Of a stretch of DNA of 64,000 bases, positions 8,536 through 17,500 are shown piece by piece. Source of the stretch: Mesorhizobium_G sp050247155 (GTDB taxonomy: Bacteria; Pseudomonadota; Alphaproteobacteria; Rhizobiales; Rhizobiaceae). Positions within the stretch are counted from its first letter, which is position 1; each line of letters opens with the position of its first letter. The stretch spans positions 62,001 to 126,000 of the forward strand of contig JBFWUS010000001.1 of the NCBI GenBank assembly GCA_050247155.1, written 5' to 3'. The notes under the pieces were generated by a model. It was not told the DNA's origin, ran no database searches, and saw only the letters and a program-made list of their open reading frames with translations. A program made the position numbers and the translations under genes.

Positions 8536-8883
8536 ATGTCGACCGATCCGCTCTCCAACACGCTGTCAGCTCTCGCGGACCCGACGCGTCGCGCGATTCT
8601 CGCGCGGCTCTCCATGGGCGAGGCGACAGTCAATGAACTGGCCGAGCCTTTCGACATCAGCCTGCCGGCGATCTCGCGACATCTGAAGGTGCTGGAGCAG
8701 GCGGGGCTGATCTCGCGGGGCAGGGAAGCCCAGTGGCGGCCCTGCAAGCTGGAGCCGGCGCCGCTCAAGGAACTCGATGGCTGGCTGGAACGATATCGGC
8801 GCTTCTGGGAAGGCAGCTTCGACAAGCTCGACGTGTATCTCAAGAGGATCGCCAAGGGAGATGGCAATGACAGCTCGCACTGA
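8536..8883 (+). CDS. ArsR-family winged-helix transcriptional regulator
   Basis: 115-residue repressor. The winged-helix domain covers most of the chain: LADPTRRAILARL, recognition helix ISLPAISRHLKVLEQAGLI, then the wing ISRGREAQWRPCKLEP. No metal-binding cysteine pair (CVC) is present, so it belongs to the metal-independent ArsR group usually paired with an AHSA1/SRPBCC protein, as here. The next gene starts before this one ends, so the two are translationally coupled. Autoregulation through the palindromes at 8510-8530 is inferred. The first in-frame ATG (8536) is used. Confidence 0.88.
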   Translation: MSTDPLSNTLSALADPTRRAILARLSMGEATVNELAEPFDISLPAISRHLKVLEQAGLISRGREAQWRPCKLEPAPLKELDGWLERYRRFWEGSFDKLDVYLKRIAKGDGNDSSH

Positions 8884-9358
8884 CCCCAAACGGCTGCGCG
8901 ACGACGAACTGCTGATCGAGCGCACCTTCGATGCGCCTTTGGCGCTGGTCTTCCGGGTCTGGTCGGACCGCGATCATATGCTGGGCTGGCTGGGTCCGAA
9001 GGATTTCACCTGCACCCATCTCGACTACGATTTCCGGGTCGGCGGCAAATGGCGCGCCTGCATCGTTTCGCAAGCTTATGGCGAGAACTGGATGGGCGGC
9101 GAGTTCAAGGAAATCGAGCAGAACCGGCGCATCGTCTACACCTTCAAATGGGACGACGATGACGATGCCAAGGACTATGCGCTCGACACGCTGATCACCG
9201 TGACGTTTGCCGAGAAGGAGGGGAAGACTGTTCAGAGCTTCCATCAAACCCCATTCAGTTCCGTCGAATCGCGCGACAGCCATGTCGAAGGCTGGAACGA
9301 AAGCTTCGACCGCGAGCAGGAATACATTGCAAGAATTGCCAGGGAGACCGCGTCATGA
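8867..9358 (+). CDS. AHSA1/SRPBCC domain protein
   Basis: 163-residue cytosolic protein of the START-like SRPBCC fold, AHSA1 (activator of Hsp90 ATPase homologue 1) subfamily. Conserved parts are LLIERTFDAPLALVFRVWSD at the start and the GWNESFDR segment near the end. Such proteins bind hydrophobic ligands in a deep pocket; the ligand here is unknown. ATG 8867 has AGGGAG 6 bases upstream; ATG 8861 would be too close to it. It overlaps the ArsR gene by 17 bases, and its stop overlaps the next start (ATGA), so the three genes form one operon. Confidence 0.88.
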   Translation: MTARTDPKRLRDDELLIERTFDAPLALVFRVWSDRDHMLGWLGPKDFTCTHLDYDFRVGGKWRACIVSQAYGENWMGGEFKEIEQNRRIVYTFKWDDDDDAKDYALDTLITVTFAEKEGKTVQSFHQTPFSSVESRDSHVEGWNESFDREQEYIARIARETAS

Positions 9359-10041
9359 TCACCATTTCGGCCTTCAAATGGGTGCCGCCCTTCGCGCAGG
9401 GGCTGGTGCGTGATTTCCGCGTGCGCTGGGCGCTGGAAGAAGCGGGCCTGCCGTACAAGACGACTCTGATCGACCCGCAGATCCAGAAATCGCCCGACTA
9501 CCGCTCGATGCAGCCTTTCGGGCAGGTGCCGATCTATGAGGAGGACGGGCTGGTGCTGTTCGAATCCGGCGCGATCGTGATCCATATCGCGGAGAAGAGC
9601 GATGTGCTGATGCCGCGCGATGCGGCGGGCAGGGCGCATGCGATTTCGCACGTCTTCGCGGCGCTGAATTCAGTCGAACAGTTTATCCAGCAGCACACGA
9701 TCCTCGACCTGTTCTATCCGAACGAGGAGTGGGCGAAGCTGCGCAAGCCGAGCGCCGAAGCGCAGATGCGCCAGCGGCTTGACCTGCTTCAGGACTGGCT
9801 GGGCGACAGGGAGTTTCTCACGGACCGGTTTACAGTCGGCGATCTGATGATGATGTCGGTGCTGCGCATTCCGCGCCACACGACCATTCTGGACGACTAT
9901 CCGAAGCTGAAGGCTTACAAGGAACGCGGCGAGGCGCACCCTGCCTTGCAGAAGGCGATCGCCGACCAGATGGCGGTGTTCGCCGCCAACGATCCGAGCA
10001 GCGCGCCCCTTGAAGCGCGGGAGTTGAAGCGCTCGGCCTGA
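9355..10041 (+). CDS. Glutathione S-transferase family protein
   Basis: 228-residue GST-like protein. The N-terminal thioredoxin-fold half (VRWALEEAGLPYKTTLID, GQVPIYEEDGLVLFESGAIV with the cis-Pro and the E-S glutathione contact) is followed by the all-helical C-terminal half ending near residue 210 (FTVGDLMMMSVLR). It probably conjugates or reduces small electrophiles with glutathione; the substrate is unknown. It is the third gene of the arsR-AHSA1-GST operon through an ATGA overlap. Its 3' end faces that of nhaA only 4 bases away. Confidence 0.88.
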   Translation: MITISAFKWVPPFAQGLVRDFRVRWALEEAGLPYKTTLIDPQIQKSPDYRSMQPFGQVPIYEEDGLVLFESGAIVIHIAEKSDVLMPRDAAGRAHAISHVFAALNSVEQFIQQHTILDLFYPNEEWAKLRKPSAEAQMRQRLDLLQDWLGDREFLTDRFTVGDLMMMSVLRIPRHTTILDDYPKLKAYKERGEAHPALQKAIADQMAVFAANDPSSAPLEARELKRSA

Positions 10042-10045
10042 ACTC

Positions 10046-11245
10046 TCACTCGGCCTCGTCAGGCTCCGGCCCGGGAGCCGGGGCCATCAACAGCACGACC
10101 GAACCGACGACAGCGGCAATGAGCGACCCCAGCAGGATGCCGATCTTGACGGCGTCCTGCGTGGCGGGATTGTCCGGGAAGGCCAACAGGCCGATGAACA
10201 GGCTCATGGTGAAGCCGATGCCGCAGAGCAGCGCGACGCCGAGCAGGTGCGCCGGCCGCGCATTGGCGGGGAAATCCGCGAGGCCGGCCTTGATGGCTAG
10301 CAAGGCGCTGCCGAACACGCCGATGAGCTTGCCGACGACGAGGCCGGCGGCGATGCCGAGCGGCAGCGACTGAGCCAGCGTGTCGAGCCCCACGCCACCC
10401 AGAGCCACGCCCGCATTGGCAAAGCCGAAGATCGGCACGACGATGAAAGCCACCGGCTTGTGCAGGGCATGTTCCAGCCGGTGCAGCGGCGACGCATCCG
10501 TATCGTGTTCGATGCCGGGCGACCGGACCAGCGGGATGGTCAGCGCCAGAACGACGCCGGCGATGGTGGCATGAACGCCGGAACGCAGGACGAAATACCA
10601 GAGCAGGGCGCCCAGGACGAGATAAGGCAGGAGTTTCAGCACGCCGGCCCTGTTCAGCATGATGAGGGCGACTACCACGCCGGCGGCACCGGCGAGATAC
10701 TCAAGCGACAGGTTTGCGGTGTAGAACAAGGCGATGATGATGACCGCGCCGAGATCGTCGATGATCGCCAGCGCCGTGAGAAAGACCTTGAGCGAGGCAG
10801 GAACGCGGCTGCCGAGCAGCGACAATACGCCGAGCGCGAAGGCGATGTCGGTGGCCGTCGGGATCGCCCACCCCCGGATAACGTCGGGGTTGTCGCGATT
10901 GATGAGGACATAGATCAAAGCCGGCGCGGCCATGCCGCCGACCGCCGCGATGCCCGGCAGCATGCGTCGCGGCCAGGTCGAGAGCTGGCCATCGAGGAAC
11001 TCGCGCTTGATCTCCAGCCCGACCAGCAGAAAGAACACCGCCATCAGCGCATCGTTGACCCAATGGGCGACGTTGAGTGGGCCGACATAGGCCTTCAGCG
11101 CGCCGAAATAGGCTGGGGCTAGCGGCGAGTTCGCGATGATCAGCGCCAATGCGGCGGCCGCCATCAGAATGATGCCGCCGGCCGCCTCGCTGTCGAGAAA
11201 TTCGCGAAAGACCGAAACTGGTCGCCCGTCCGTTTGCCTTGCCAT
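10046..11245 (-). CDS. nhaA: Na+/H+ antiporter NhaA
   Basis: 399-residue inner-membrane antiporter exporting Na+ in exchange for protons, for pH and salt balance. It has about twelve membrane segments. The paired ion-binding aspartates are seen in LTALAIIDDLGAVIIIALFY, and the family motif GLEIKREFLDGQL and the TATDIAFALGVL unwound helix are present. The long frame starts further up, but ATG 11245 has GGAG close upstream and gives the usual short N-terminus. It is convergent with the GST gene. Confidence 0.95.
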   Translation of the reverse strand: MARQTDGRPVSVFREFLDSEAAGGIILMAAAALALIIANSPLAPAYFGALKAYVGPLNVAHWVNDALMAVFFLLVGLEIKREFLDGQLSTWPRRMLPGIAAVGGMAAPALIYVLINRDNPDVIRGWAIPTATDIAFALGVLSLLGSRVPASLKVFLTALAIIDDLGAVIIIALFYTANLSLEYLAGAAGVVVALIMLNRAGVLKLLPYLVLGALLWYFVLRSGVHATIAGVVLALTIPLVRSPGIEHDTDASPLHRLEHALHKPVAFIVVPIFGFANAGVALGGVGLDTLAQSLPLGIAAGLVVGKLIGVFGSALLAIKAGLADFPANARPAHLLGVALLCGIGFTMSLFIGLLAFPDNPATQDAVKIGILLGSLIAAVVGSVVLLMAPAPGPEPDEAE

Positions 11246-11332
11246 CGTCGCTCCGGTCGTTTCCTGCGTCCACGACATAACAAGCCGACCGTCGATGACC
11301 AAGCGGGATCGATCATCGGCGCGTCCGGATTT

Positions 11333-11451
11333 TAGGGAGTAGGGAGTAGGGAGTAGGGAGTAGGGAGTAGGGAGTAGGGAGTAGGGAGTAGGGAGTAGGG
11401 AGTAGGGAGTAGGGAGTAGGGAGTAGGGAGTAGGGAGTAGGGAGTAGGGAG
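11333..11451. repeat. 17 exact tandem copies of the heptamer TAGGGAG
   Basis: 119 bases made of 17 perfect copies of TAGGGAG with no interruption. Each unit brings a GGG run, so runs of three G are separated by four bases throughout. That gives G-quadruplex potential on this strand and a C-rich i-motif partner. It lies in the divergent gap between nhaA and the region beyond. Because 7 is not a multiple of 3, all frames cycle through it, and reading frames across it are not evidence of a gene. Confidence 0.97.
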
Positions 11452-11550
11452 AAAGGTTTGGTCCTCAGGCGCGACAATGCGGCCGTCGCCTCAGGATTTG
11501 GAGGCGCGGGTGGATGGCAGATTGGCGACCAGCGGTTGTTGGGGCGCGTG

Positions 11551-12000
11551 TCAGGACGTATCCCACCAAGCGGGCTGGCGGGACCGGGCTTCGCGGGTGA
11601 GGCAACGCAGCTTTTGCAGGATTTCCCGTGCCGCATTGGCGAGCCTCCGATTGGCAGCCCGCAGGGCTACGATATCCTCGGTCCGCGCCAGGCATTGGGC
11701 AAGCGTCAGAGCCAGCCTACGAAAGCATGTGGCAAGCCGTTGCGCGTCGACCGGGTTGGCGTTGGCAGAATCGAGCATCAGCGCTGGCAGCGCCGGCATC
11801 GGAGCGCCGGATCGTTGCGCTTCTCGAAAGACGAAGTGCAAAGCAACATCCGCAGCCGGACGCAGGATCCACAGGACAAGAGCCCGAACGGCGCAGCACC
11901 GGCCGACCGTGAAATCGGCCAGATCGGCAAGCGCGAACAGCAGCGCTACGGTGCGCATTATCGCCTGCCTTTCCTTCTCGATTTCTCCATTACGACCCAT
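11551..12000 (-). CDS. Hypothetical protein, conserved-looking, Ala/Leu/Arg-rich
   Basis: 149 residues; I do not recognise a named family. The frame is open further upstream, but ATG 12000 has an ideal Shine-Dalgarno sequence (AAAGGAG, 6 bases), so translation probably starts MGRNGEIEKERQAI. The chain is mostly alpha-helical and amphipathic, with a hydrophobic stretch (AIMRTVALLFALADLADF), a Cys pair (GRCCAVR) and a hydrophobic WILRPAADVALHFVF segment, followed by a basic tail. There is no clear signal peptide. A 10-bp direct repeat at 12067-12086 lies in its promoter region. Confidence 0.6.
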   Translation of the reverse strand: MGRNGEIEKERQAIMRTVALLFALADLADFTVGRCCAVRALVLWILRPAADVALHFVFREAQRSGAPMPALPALMLDSANANPVDAQRLATCFRRLALTLAQCLARTEDIVALRAANRRLANAAREILQKLRCLTREARSRQPAWWDTS

Positions 12001-12291
12001 GCCGGCTCCTTTCACCCGCGTATTGTCATGCGGGCGAGACGGGAGGTGGATGAAATTTTTGCAAGATTGCTGACAGTTGCTGACAGGCAGTCGTGCGTGG
12101 GGCCGGCTGTTCCCGAGCGCGCTCTTTATGCGGTCGATGGCTTGGTCCAAGGCTTCGGCGCGGTCGAGAGCCCGATTTGAAGGCGCTTGTTCCGGGGACC
12201 TTCCTTTCCTATTCTTTCTCGATGTCAATGACGATCCTTCTCCGAAAGATGCGCGTGCGCCGCGAGGGCGCACCGCTCAGCGGAGATTGTC
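12001..12291. other. Divergent intergenic region with a 10-bp direct repeat
   Basis: 291 bases between two small divergent genes. Two adjacent identical 10-mers, TTGCTGACAG at 12067-12076 and 12077-12086, lie about 70 bases upstream of the leftward gene and could bind a regulator. No other gene is evident; reading frames crossing it lack start signals. Confidence 0.5.
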
Positions 12292-12489
12292 ATGCATCAC
12301 AAGCGAAAGAAGCCGAAGTCGGCACGGGCCGGTTGCCTGCTCTGCAAGCCGCATAAGGCTAACGGCATGTGCCCGCGCCACCGCAATATGCGGTTTGGCG
12401 ATTTCAAGCGCTATGCTTCTGGGGCAGATCAGTTGCGGTGTGAGGGAATCGCGGTTGCCGGCCGATGGAACAAGCAGATTGGCTGGTGA
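12292..12489 (+). CDS. Small Cys/His-rich protein, possible zinc ribbon
   Basis: 65 residues beginning MHHKRKKPKSARAGCLLCKPHK. The motif C-x2-C-x2-H, followed by CPRHR about ten residues later, suggests a small metal-binding site. The N-terminus is strongly basic, so nucleic-acid binding is possible. GGAG stands 7-8 bases before the ATG. The second half (FGDFKRYASGADQLRC) matches nothing I know. Short proteins with this GCLLCKPHK core occur in many bacteria without assigned function. The stop lies 2 bases before the 3' end of the convergent toxin gene. Confidence 0.6.
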   Translation: MHHKRKKPKSARAGCLLCKPHKANGMCPRHRNMRFGDFKRYASGADQLRCEGIAVAGRWNKQIGW

Positions 12490-12490
12490 G

Positions 12491-12748
12491 CTACCGCCGG
12501 ATCAACGCATCATATTCCGCGTGGCTGCCGATCCAGAACCAGATCAGGTCGTCGCCATCGCGTACCGCGAGTGCGCGATACCGCAGGCCAACACGGACGG
12601 CCCAATACCGACCAACCGGCTTGAATTGCAGCGAAGGGTGGGTCGGGTCGCGTTTCAGCAGCGCGTAGTTGCGGTCTGCCAGTCTACGAACGCGATCCGG
12701 TAGCGCGTAGTAAGCCTCCCAGAAGCAGGGGGAGGCGAGGTGATTCAC
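12491..12748 (-). CDS. RelE/ParE-superfamily toxin
   Basis: 85-residue toxin of a type II toxin-antitoxin pair. The RelE/ParE fold is seen in the helical start (FWEAYYALPDRVRRLADRNYALLKRDP) and the beta-strand core (HPSLQFKPVGRYWAVRVGLRYRALAV...WFWIGSHAEYD), with basic residues on the sheet and a terminal HAEYD as in HigB/RelE relatives. Members either cleave mRNA on the ribosome or poison gyrase; the sequence does not decide which. It is translationally coupled to the antitoxin by a 4-base overlap. Confidence 0.85.
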   Translation of the reverse strand: MNHLASPCFWEAYYALPDRVRRLADRNYALLKRDPTHPSLQFKPVGRYWAVRVGLRYRALAVRDGDDLIWFWIGSHAEYDALIRR

Positions 12749-12945
12749 AGAGGCTTCGTCCGTCCAGCGCGGTGGTCGGCAAGCGCTTGCTCAGCCAGTT
12801 TGTCGAGCTTGCCGGCCTTGATGTCGGCCTCGATCTGCGCATCCCAGAGATCAGCGTCGTATTCCGCGAACCACGCGCGGAACTTGGCCAACTCCTCGGG
12901 AGCAAGCGCTTCGATATCGCGGGATATGCGTTCGAGTTTGGTCAT
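12745..12945 (-). CDS. Antitoxin partner of the RelE/ParE-type toxin
   Basis: 66-residue acidic helical protein (KLERISRDIEALAPEELAKF, WDAQIEADIKAGKLDKL, LADHRAGRTKPL). Proteins of this shape regularly precede RelE-like toxins in Alphaproteobacteria; the acidic C-terminal half probably wraps the toxin. It is the first gene of the pair, and its stop overlaps the toxin start (ATGA). The upstream palindrome at 12964-12981 is the likely autoregulatory operator. No obvious helix-turn-helix or ribbon is seen, so how it binds DNA is open. Confidence 0.8.
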   Translation of the reverse strand: MTKLERISRDIEALAPEELAKFRAWFAEYDADLWDAQIEADIKAGKLDKLAEQALADHRAGRTKPL

Positions 12946-12963
12946 GCGCCGATGATATACGCC

Positions 12964-12981
12964 TTATGCGTAAGCGCATAA
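12964..12981. promoter_or_regulatory. Inverted repeat upstream of the RelE-type TA operon
   Basis: Perfect palindrome TTATGCG-TAAG-CGCATAA, 19 bases before the antitoxin start codon on the minus strand. A -10-like TATATC lies between it and the gene. This is the usual position for the operator bound by antitoxin or complex. Confidence 0.65.
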
Positions 12982-13048
12982 AGGTGCTTGCGAGGCGGGC
13001 GCGACTAGCCACAAATGGCTGCAATTAGATCCGCAGGACGATCATTCT

Positions 13049-14428
13049 CTAACGCCCTTCAAAGGGGTTGTATTTTATCGCTCGGCCCATCTTACTTACT
13101 GTTTCCGCCTGCATACGAACATCTACAGATGGATGGCGCTTATAGTCTTGTCCGAATTTACGCTTCGCAAGATTCCAGCCCTTACGCAGCGCTTTCGGCC
13201 ACCACCTAGGATAATAGTCGAGGCTTTCTTAAATCGCGCAATGCTGCATGCCAAGTGGATCAGGGAAGAGGTGGAGTTTCGAGTTGTCGACTAGCATCGG
13301 ATGCTCGGCCTGCGTTGCTTCTTCCACCATCCACTGCAAAGCGATGTCTGACAATCTGGATTCGTCTTCAGGATAGCTGCCACCGATGTCAGAATGGCAG
13401 CCAGAAAACCACATTTGAACCAGCCATTCAGGTTCATCTTGAGTTCTATTTGGTTGGTCTTTTGCGCCGGCCCAGGGAACACGATCGAATGTCGCACGAT
13501 CTTCGTCTATTGCGATCGCGTGCCTGGCGTAGACGACCCTTGGATCGAGAAATTTGTCATAGTGCGCAAATTTCCAAGAACTCCAATGCCATCGAAAGTT
13601 GCCGGCGACTGGAAAATCCCGGATCGTCTTTACGCGGTGTAGATAGCCATAGATGGCGCCCCACAACAGCAAAAGCGCAATAAATGCGATGAATACAACA
13701 ATGCCGCTCCACCCTAAAAGGGCCGACGCGGCGAGTGCGATTACAAACGGCAGAATGACAGCCGCCCCAAGCAAGCCGGTCAGATACAGCGCTCGCTTAA
13801 AGCCTGAGAGGCCAAGGGCCGCAACGGTGTCAAACACGCCGATAAAGTAAGGCGCGACATTCCCGCGCCTAGGGTCGTCGCCTGTAGATCCATATCGTTC
13901 TCTAAAGCGACGAGCTTTTTCTTCTCTTTCTTCTTCGAACTCTCCGCGAGGCTTGCCCGCACCATGCTCGTAAATGTCGTGGACCGCTTCTTCGGCTAAG
14001 CTACGGCACGCGCTTCCGTAGCGCGGAATAGGACTTCCGTCCGGCATCTTAGTGGGGATTCCGCACAAGTTCAGCACCCCGGCAACACTTCTTGCCGTGT
14101 AGGCTCCTCGACTGAAGCCGAAGAGATATATCCGATCTCCCACTTCGTAGCGGCGAAGCACTGCTTCATAACAGTCTGTTACATTGCGCGTGAAGCCCGT
14201 TCCCGTGATCGAACTCCATGCTTTCCGCAGCCTTGTCCTAAGGCTATCCGCGTCGCCAGAACCTAGGCCCGGATCATAAAAGGCGACTTGTGCACGAGGA
14301 TCTATCGGACTGTCTGGACCAGTACGAGTTGCCCTGTACATCTTATAGATGTTGCTTAGACATTGGTCTGGCCGGAGGCCACCTGCTTGGCCAGTTCCAT
14401 CAGAGAATATCAGGATATTCTTTGGCAT
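13049..14428 (-). pseudogene. DUF2235 alpha/beta hydrolase, interrupted by an in-frame stop
   Basis: Serine-hydrolase-like protein of the DUF2235 family (Tle1-type lipases and relatives): N-terminal KNILIFSDGTGQ, nucleophile elbow YLFGFSRGAYTARS, a hydrophobic double segment at about residues 213-263, and the HSDIGGSYPEDESRLSDIALQWM motif. Translation stops at a TAA (13229-13231) after LGMQHCAI, where the family continues. The same frame stays open for 59 more codons and reads like the family's C-terminus (HPSV...MGRAIKYNPF) to a TAG at 13049-13051. This points to a nonsense mutation with no frameshift; the 399-residue shortened product may still be made. ATG 14428 is preferred to TTG 14440. 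Confidence 0.7.
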
Positions 14429-14473
14429 CAGAATTTCCAAAGGGATGTTTATGCTTTGTTCTATGTGCCGTTT

Positions 14474-14499
14474 GCGCGCAAGGCAATCGCCTTGCGCGC
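14474..14499. terminator. Perfect 11-bp hairpin between nrdJ and the DUF2235 gene
   Basis: GCGCGCAAGGC (14474-14484), loop AATC, GCCTTGCGCGC (14489-14499). It lies 25 bases past the nrdJ stop on the minus strand. No T-run follows in the nrdJ direction, so it may be an mRNA 3' stabiliser or Rho-assisted end, not a classic terminator. Confidence 0.5.
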
Positions 14500-14523
14500 G
14501 AAGGTTTTAGTCATTCACAACTT

Positions 14524-17500
14524 TTACGAGCACCCGCTCGTCGCGCCGCACGTGTCGCACTTTTCGCAGGTGCCGTTGCGCACCATGGTGAAGTTCGAGC
14601 ACTCCGAGCACATGTTGCCGGTGTAGCCGCGCTGGATCGCCTGCATGCGCCGTTCAGAAGCCAGCGCCTTCGCTTCCGTTTTTGCGCTCGCCGCGTCGGC
14701 CTGCGCCTTGTCGGTGAAGAGGGCGGTGGTGGAGGACTCCTTGTCGAACAAGTCCGGCGGGCTGTCGGCCTCGATTTCTTCCGCGAACTCCGCCGCGCGC
14801 TCCTCATAGTCGCGCTTGAAGGCGGCAGCTTCCTCGCTTTTCAGCGCGGTTGCGCCAGCCGTGGCCAGAGACAGCACGTTGGAGCCGGCGAAGGCCGGAC
14901 GGCCGGCGATATGGGCGCTGCCGCCAAGCGCGGTCGGGGCCGAGCGGGCAGGGGGTGAGTCGGAGTTACCGGCAAAACCCTTGGCCTCGTTCGACTTGCT
15001 GACCAGTTTTGGGCCATGGCCGCGCGTCCAGCCGGTGGAGAGCAGATTGGTCTTGCCCTCCTCGATGCCGCGGCCGAGCGAGGTGTTGGAAAAATCCGAC
15101 TGGTCGACATGGGCGAGGTCGTGGCGGCCGAGATAGGAGACGGCCAGCTCGCGGAACACATAGTCGAGGATCGACGTGGCGTTCTTGATCGCGTCGTTGC
15201 CGACGACCATGCCGGCCGGCTCGAATTTGGTGAAGGTGAAGGCCTCCACATATTCGTCGAGCGGCACGCCATATTGCAGGCCGAGCGAGATCGCGATGGC
15301 GAAGTTGTTCATCATCGCGCGGAAGGCGGCGCCTTCCTTGTGCATGTCGATGAAAATCTCGCCGAGGCGGCCGTCGCCGAACTCGCCGGTGCGCAGATAG
15401 ACCTTGTGGCCGCCGACGACGGCCTTCTGGGTGTAGCCCTGGCGGCGGTTCGGCAGCTTTTCGCGGAAGTGGACCTCGCGCTCGACAATGCGCTCGACGA
15501 TGCGTTCGGCGATTTGGGCGGCGGCGGCGGCCTTCGGTGCGGCGGTGAGCTGCTCGACCGCATCATCCTCGTCCTCTTCTTCGTCGGCGATGAGCGAGGC
15601 GTTGAGCGGCTGCGACAGCTTCGAGCCGTCGCGGTAGAGCGCATTGGCCTTCAGCGCCAGCTTCCAGGAAAGCATATAGGCTTCCTTGCAGTCCTCGACG
15701 GTCGCCTCGTTGGGCATGTTGATCGTCTTGGAGATGGCGCCCGAGATGAAAGGCTGCGCGGCCGCCATCATGCGGATGTGGGATTCGGCAGAGAGCGAAC
15801 GCTTGCCGATCTTGCCGCAGGGCGTGGCGCAGTCAAACACCGCGTAATGTTCCTGGCGGAGGAAGGGCGCACCCTCGAGGGTCATCGCGCCGCAGACATG
15901 GATGTTGGCGGCCTCGATCTCCTTGCGGGTGAAGCCGAGCGAAGGCAGCATCTCGAAGGAAATGTCGTTCAACTGCTCGTCGGTGAAGCCGAGCACGGTC
16001 TTGCAGAAGTCCTCGCCGAGCGTCCACTTGTTGAAGACGAATTTGATGTCGAAGGCCGATTTCAGCGCGGCGTTGACGGCGGCGATCTTCTCGTCGTCGA
16101 AGCCTTTTGCCTTGAGGGTCGACGGGTTGATGCCGGCGGCCTGGTTCAGATTGCCGTGGCCGACGGCATAGGCGTCGATCTCGGCGATCTGGGATTCGGA
16201 GTAGCCGAGCGTGCGCAGCGCTTCCGGCACGGCGGCGTTGATGATCTTGAAATAGCCGCCGCCGGCGAGCTTCTTGAATTTCACCAGCGCGAAGTCTGGC
16301 TCGATGCCGGTCGTGTCGCAATCCATGACGAGGCCGATCGTGCCGGTGGGCGCAATCACGGTCGCCTGGGCGTTGCGGTAACCATGCTCTTCGCCGAGCT
16401 CGATGGCGCGATCCCAGGCCGCCTTGGCATGCTCGCCAAGCTCGGCCTGCTTCAGGTCGGCGTGGACCAGCGGCACCGGATTGACCGACAGCTTTTCGTA
16501 GCCGTCCTTGTCGCCATAGGCGGCGCGGCGGTGGTTGCGCATGACGCGCAGCATGTTGTCGGCGTTGCGGTCATAGTCCGGGAAAGCGCCGAGCTCGGAC
16601 GCCATTTCGGCCGAGGTGGCGTAGGCGACGCCGGTCATGATGGCGGTGAGCGCGGCGCAGATGGCGCGGCCCTCGTCGCTATCGTATGGGATGCCGCCGG
16701 TCATCAGCAGGCCGCCGATATTGGCGTAGCCGAGACCCAGCGTGCGGTAGTCGTAGGAGAGCTTGGCGATCTCCTTGGACGGGAACTGCGCCATCATCAC
16801 CGAGATTTCGAGCACCATGGTCCACAGGCGCACGGAGTGCTCGTAAGACGCGATGTCGAAGGAGCCGTCCTTGTTCCGGTAGGGCAGGAGGTTGATCGAG
16901 GCGAGGTTGCAGGCCGTGTCGTCGAGGAACATGTATTCCGAGCACGGGTTCGAGCCGCGGATCGGGCCGCCGGCCGGCGAGGTGTGCCAGTCGTTCATGG
17001 TGGTGTTGAAGTGCAGGCCCGGATCGGCGGAGGCCCAGGCGGCGTAGCTGATCTTCTCCCACAGGTCGCGGGCCTTCAGCGTCTTCAACACCTTGCCGTC
17101 CTTGCGAGCGGTCAGCTTCCAGTCGGCGTCGGTCTCGACGGCGCGCAGGAAATCGTCTTTCAGCGAGATCGAGTTGTTCGAGTTCTGGCCGGAGACGGTG
17201 AGGTAGGCATCGGAATCCCAGTCGGTGTCGTAGGTCTGGAAGTCGATTGAGGTGTAGCCCTGGCGGGCGAACTGGATGACGCGCTTGATGTAGTTTTCCG
17301 GGACCGCGCTCTTCTTGGCGGCGCGGACCTCGCGCTTCAGCGCCGGGTTCTTGTTGGGGTCGAAGCAGTCGCCATTGTCGGCCTCGCAGTTGATGCAGGC
17401 GGCCATGATTTTCGCCAGATGCTGCTTGACGATCTTCGAGCCGGTGACGAGCGCGGCCACCTTCTGCTCTTCCTTCACCTTCCAGTCGATGAAGGCTTCG

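Noticed and set aside
11333..11451. CRISPR array or coding repeat
   Set aside because: Units are only 7 bases with no spacers, and no cas genes are near. Frames across it (repeating PTPYSLL on the minus strand) come from the repeat itself.
14290..14958. 222-codon plus-strand frame across the DUF2235 and nrdJ ends
   Set aside because: It spans the opposite strands of two real genes and the hairpin between them; no family features.
15016..17250. 744-codon open frame on the plus strand opposite nrdJ
   Set aside because: It is the shadow of the GC-rich nrdJ gene: no family match, Arg/Gly/Val/Asp-rich composition typical of antisense frames, and the opposite strand is a clear class II reductase.
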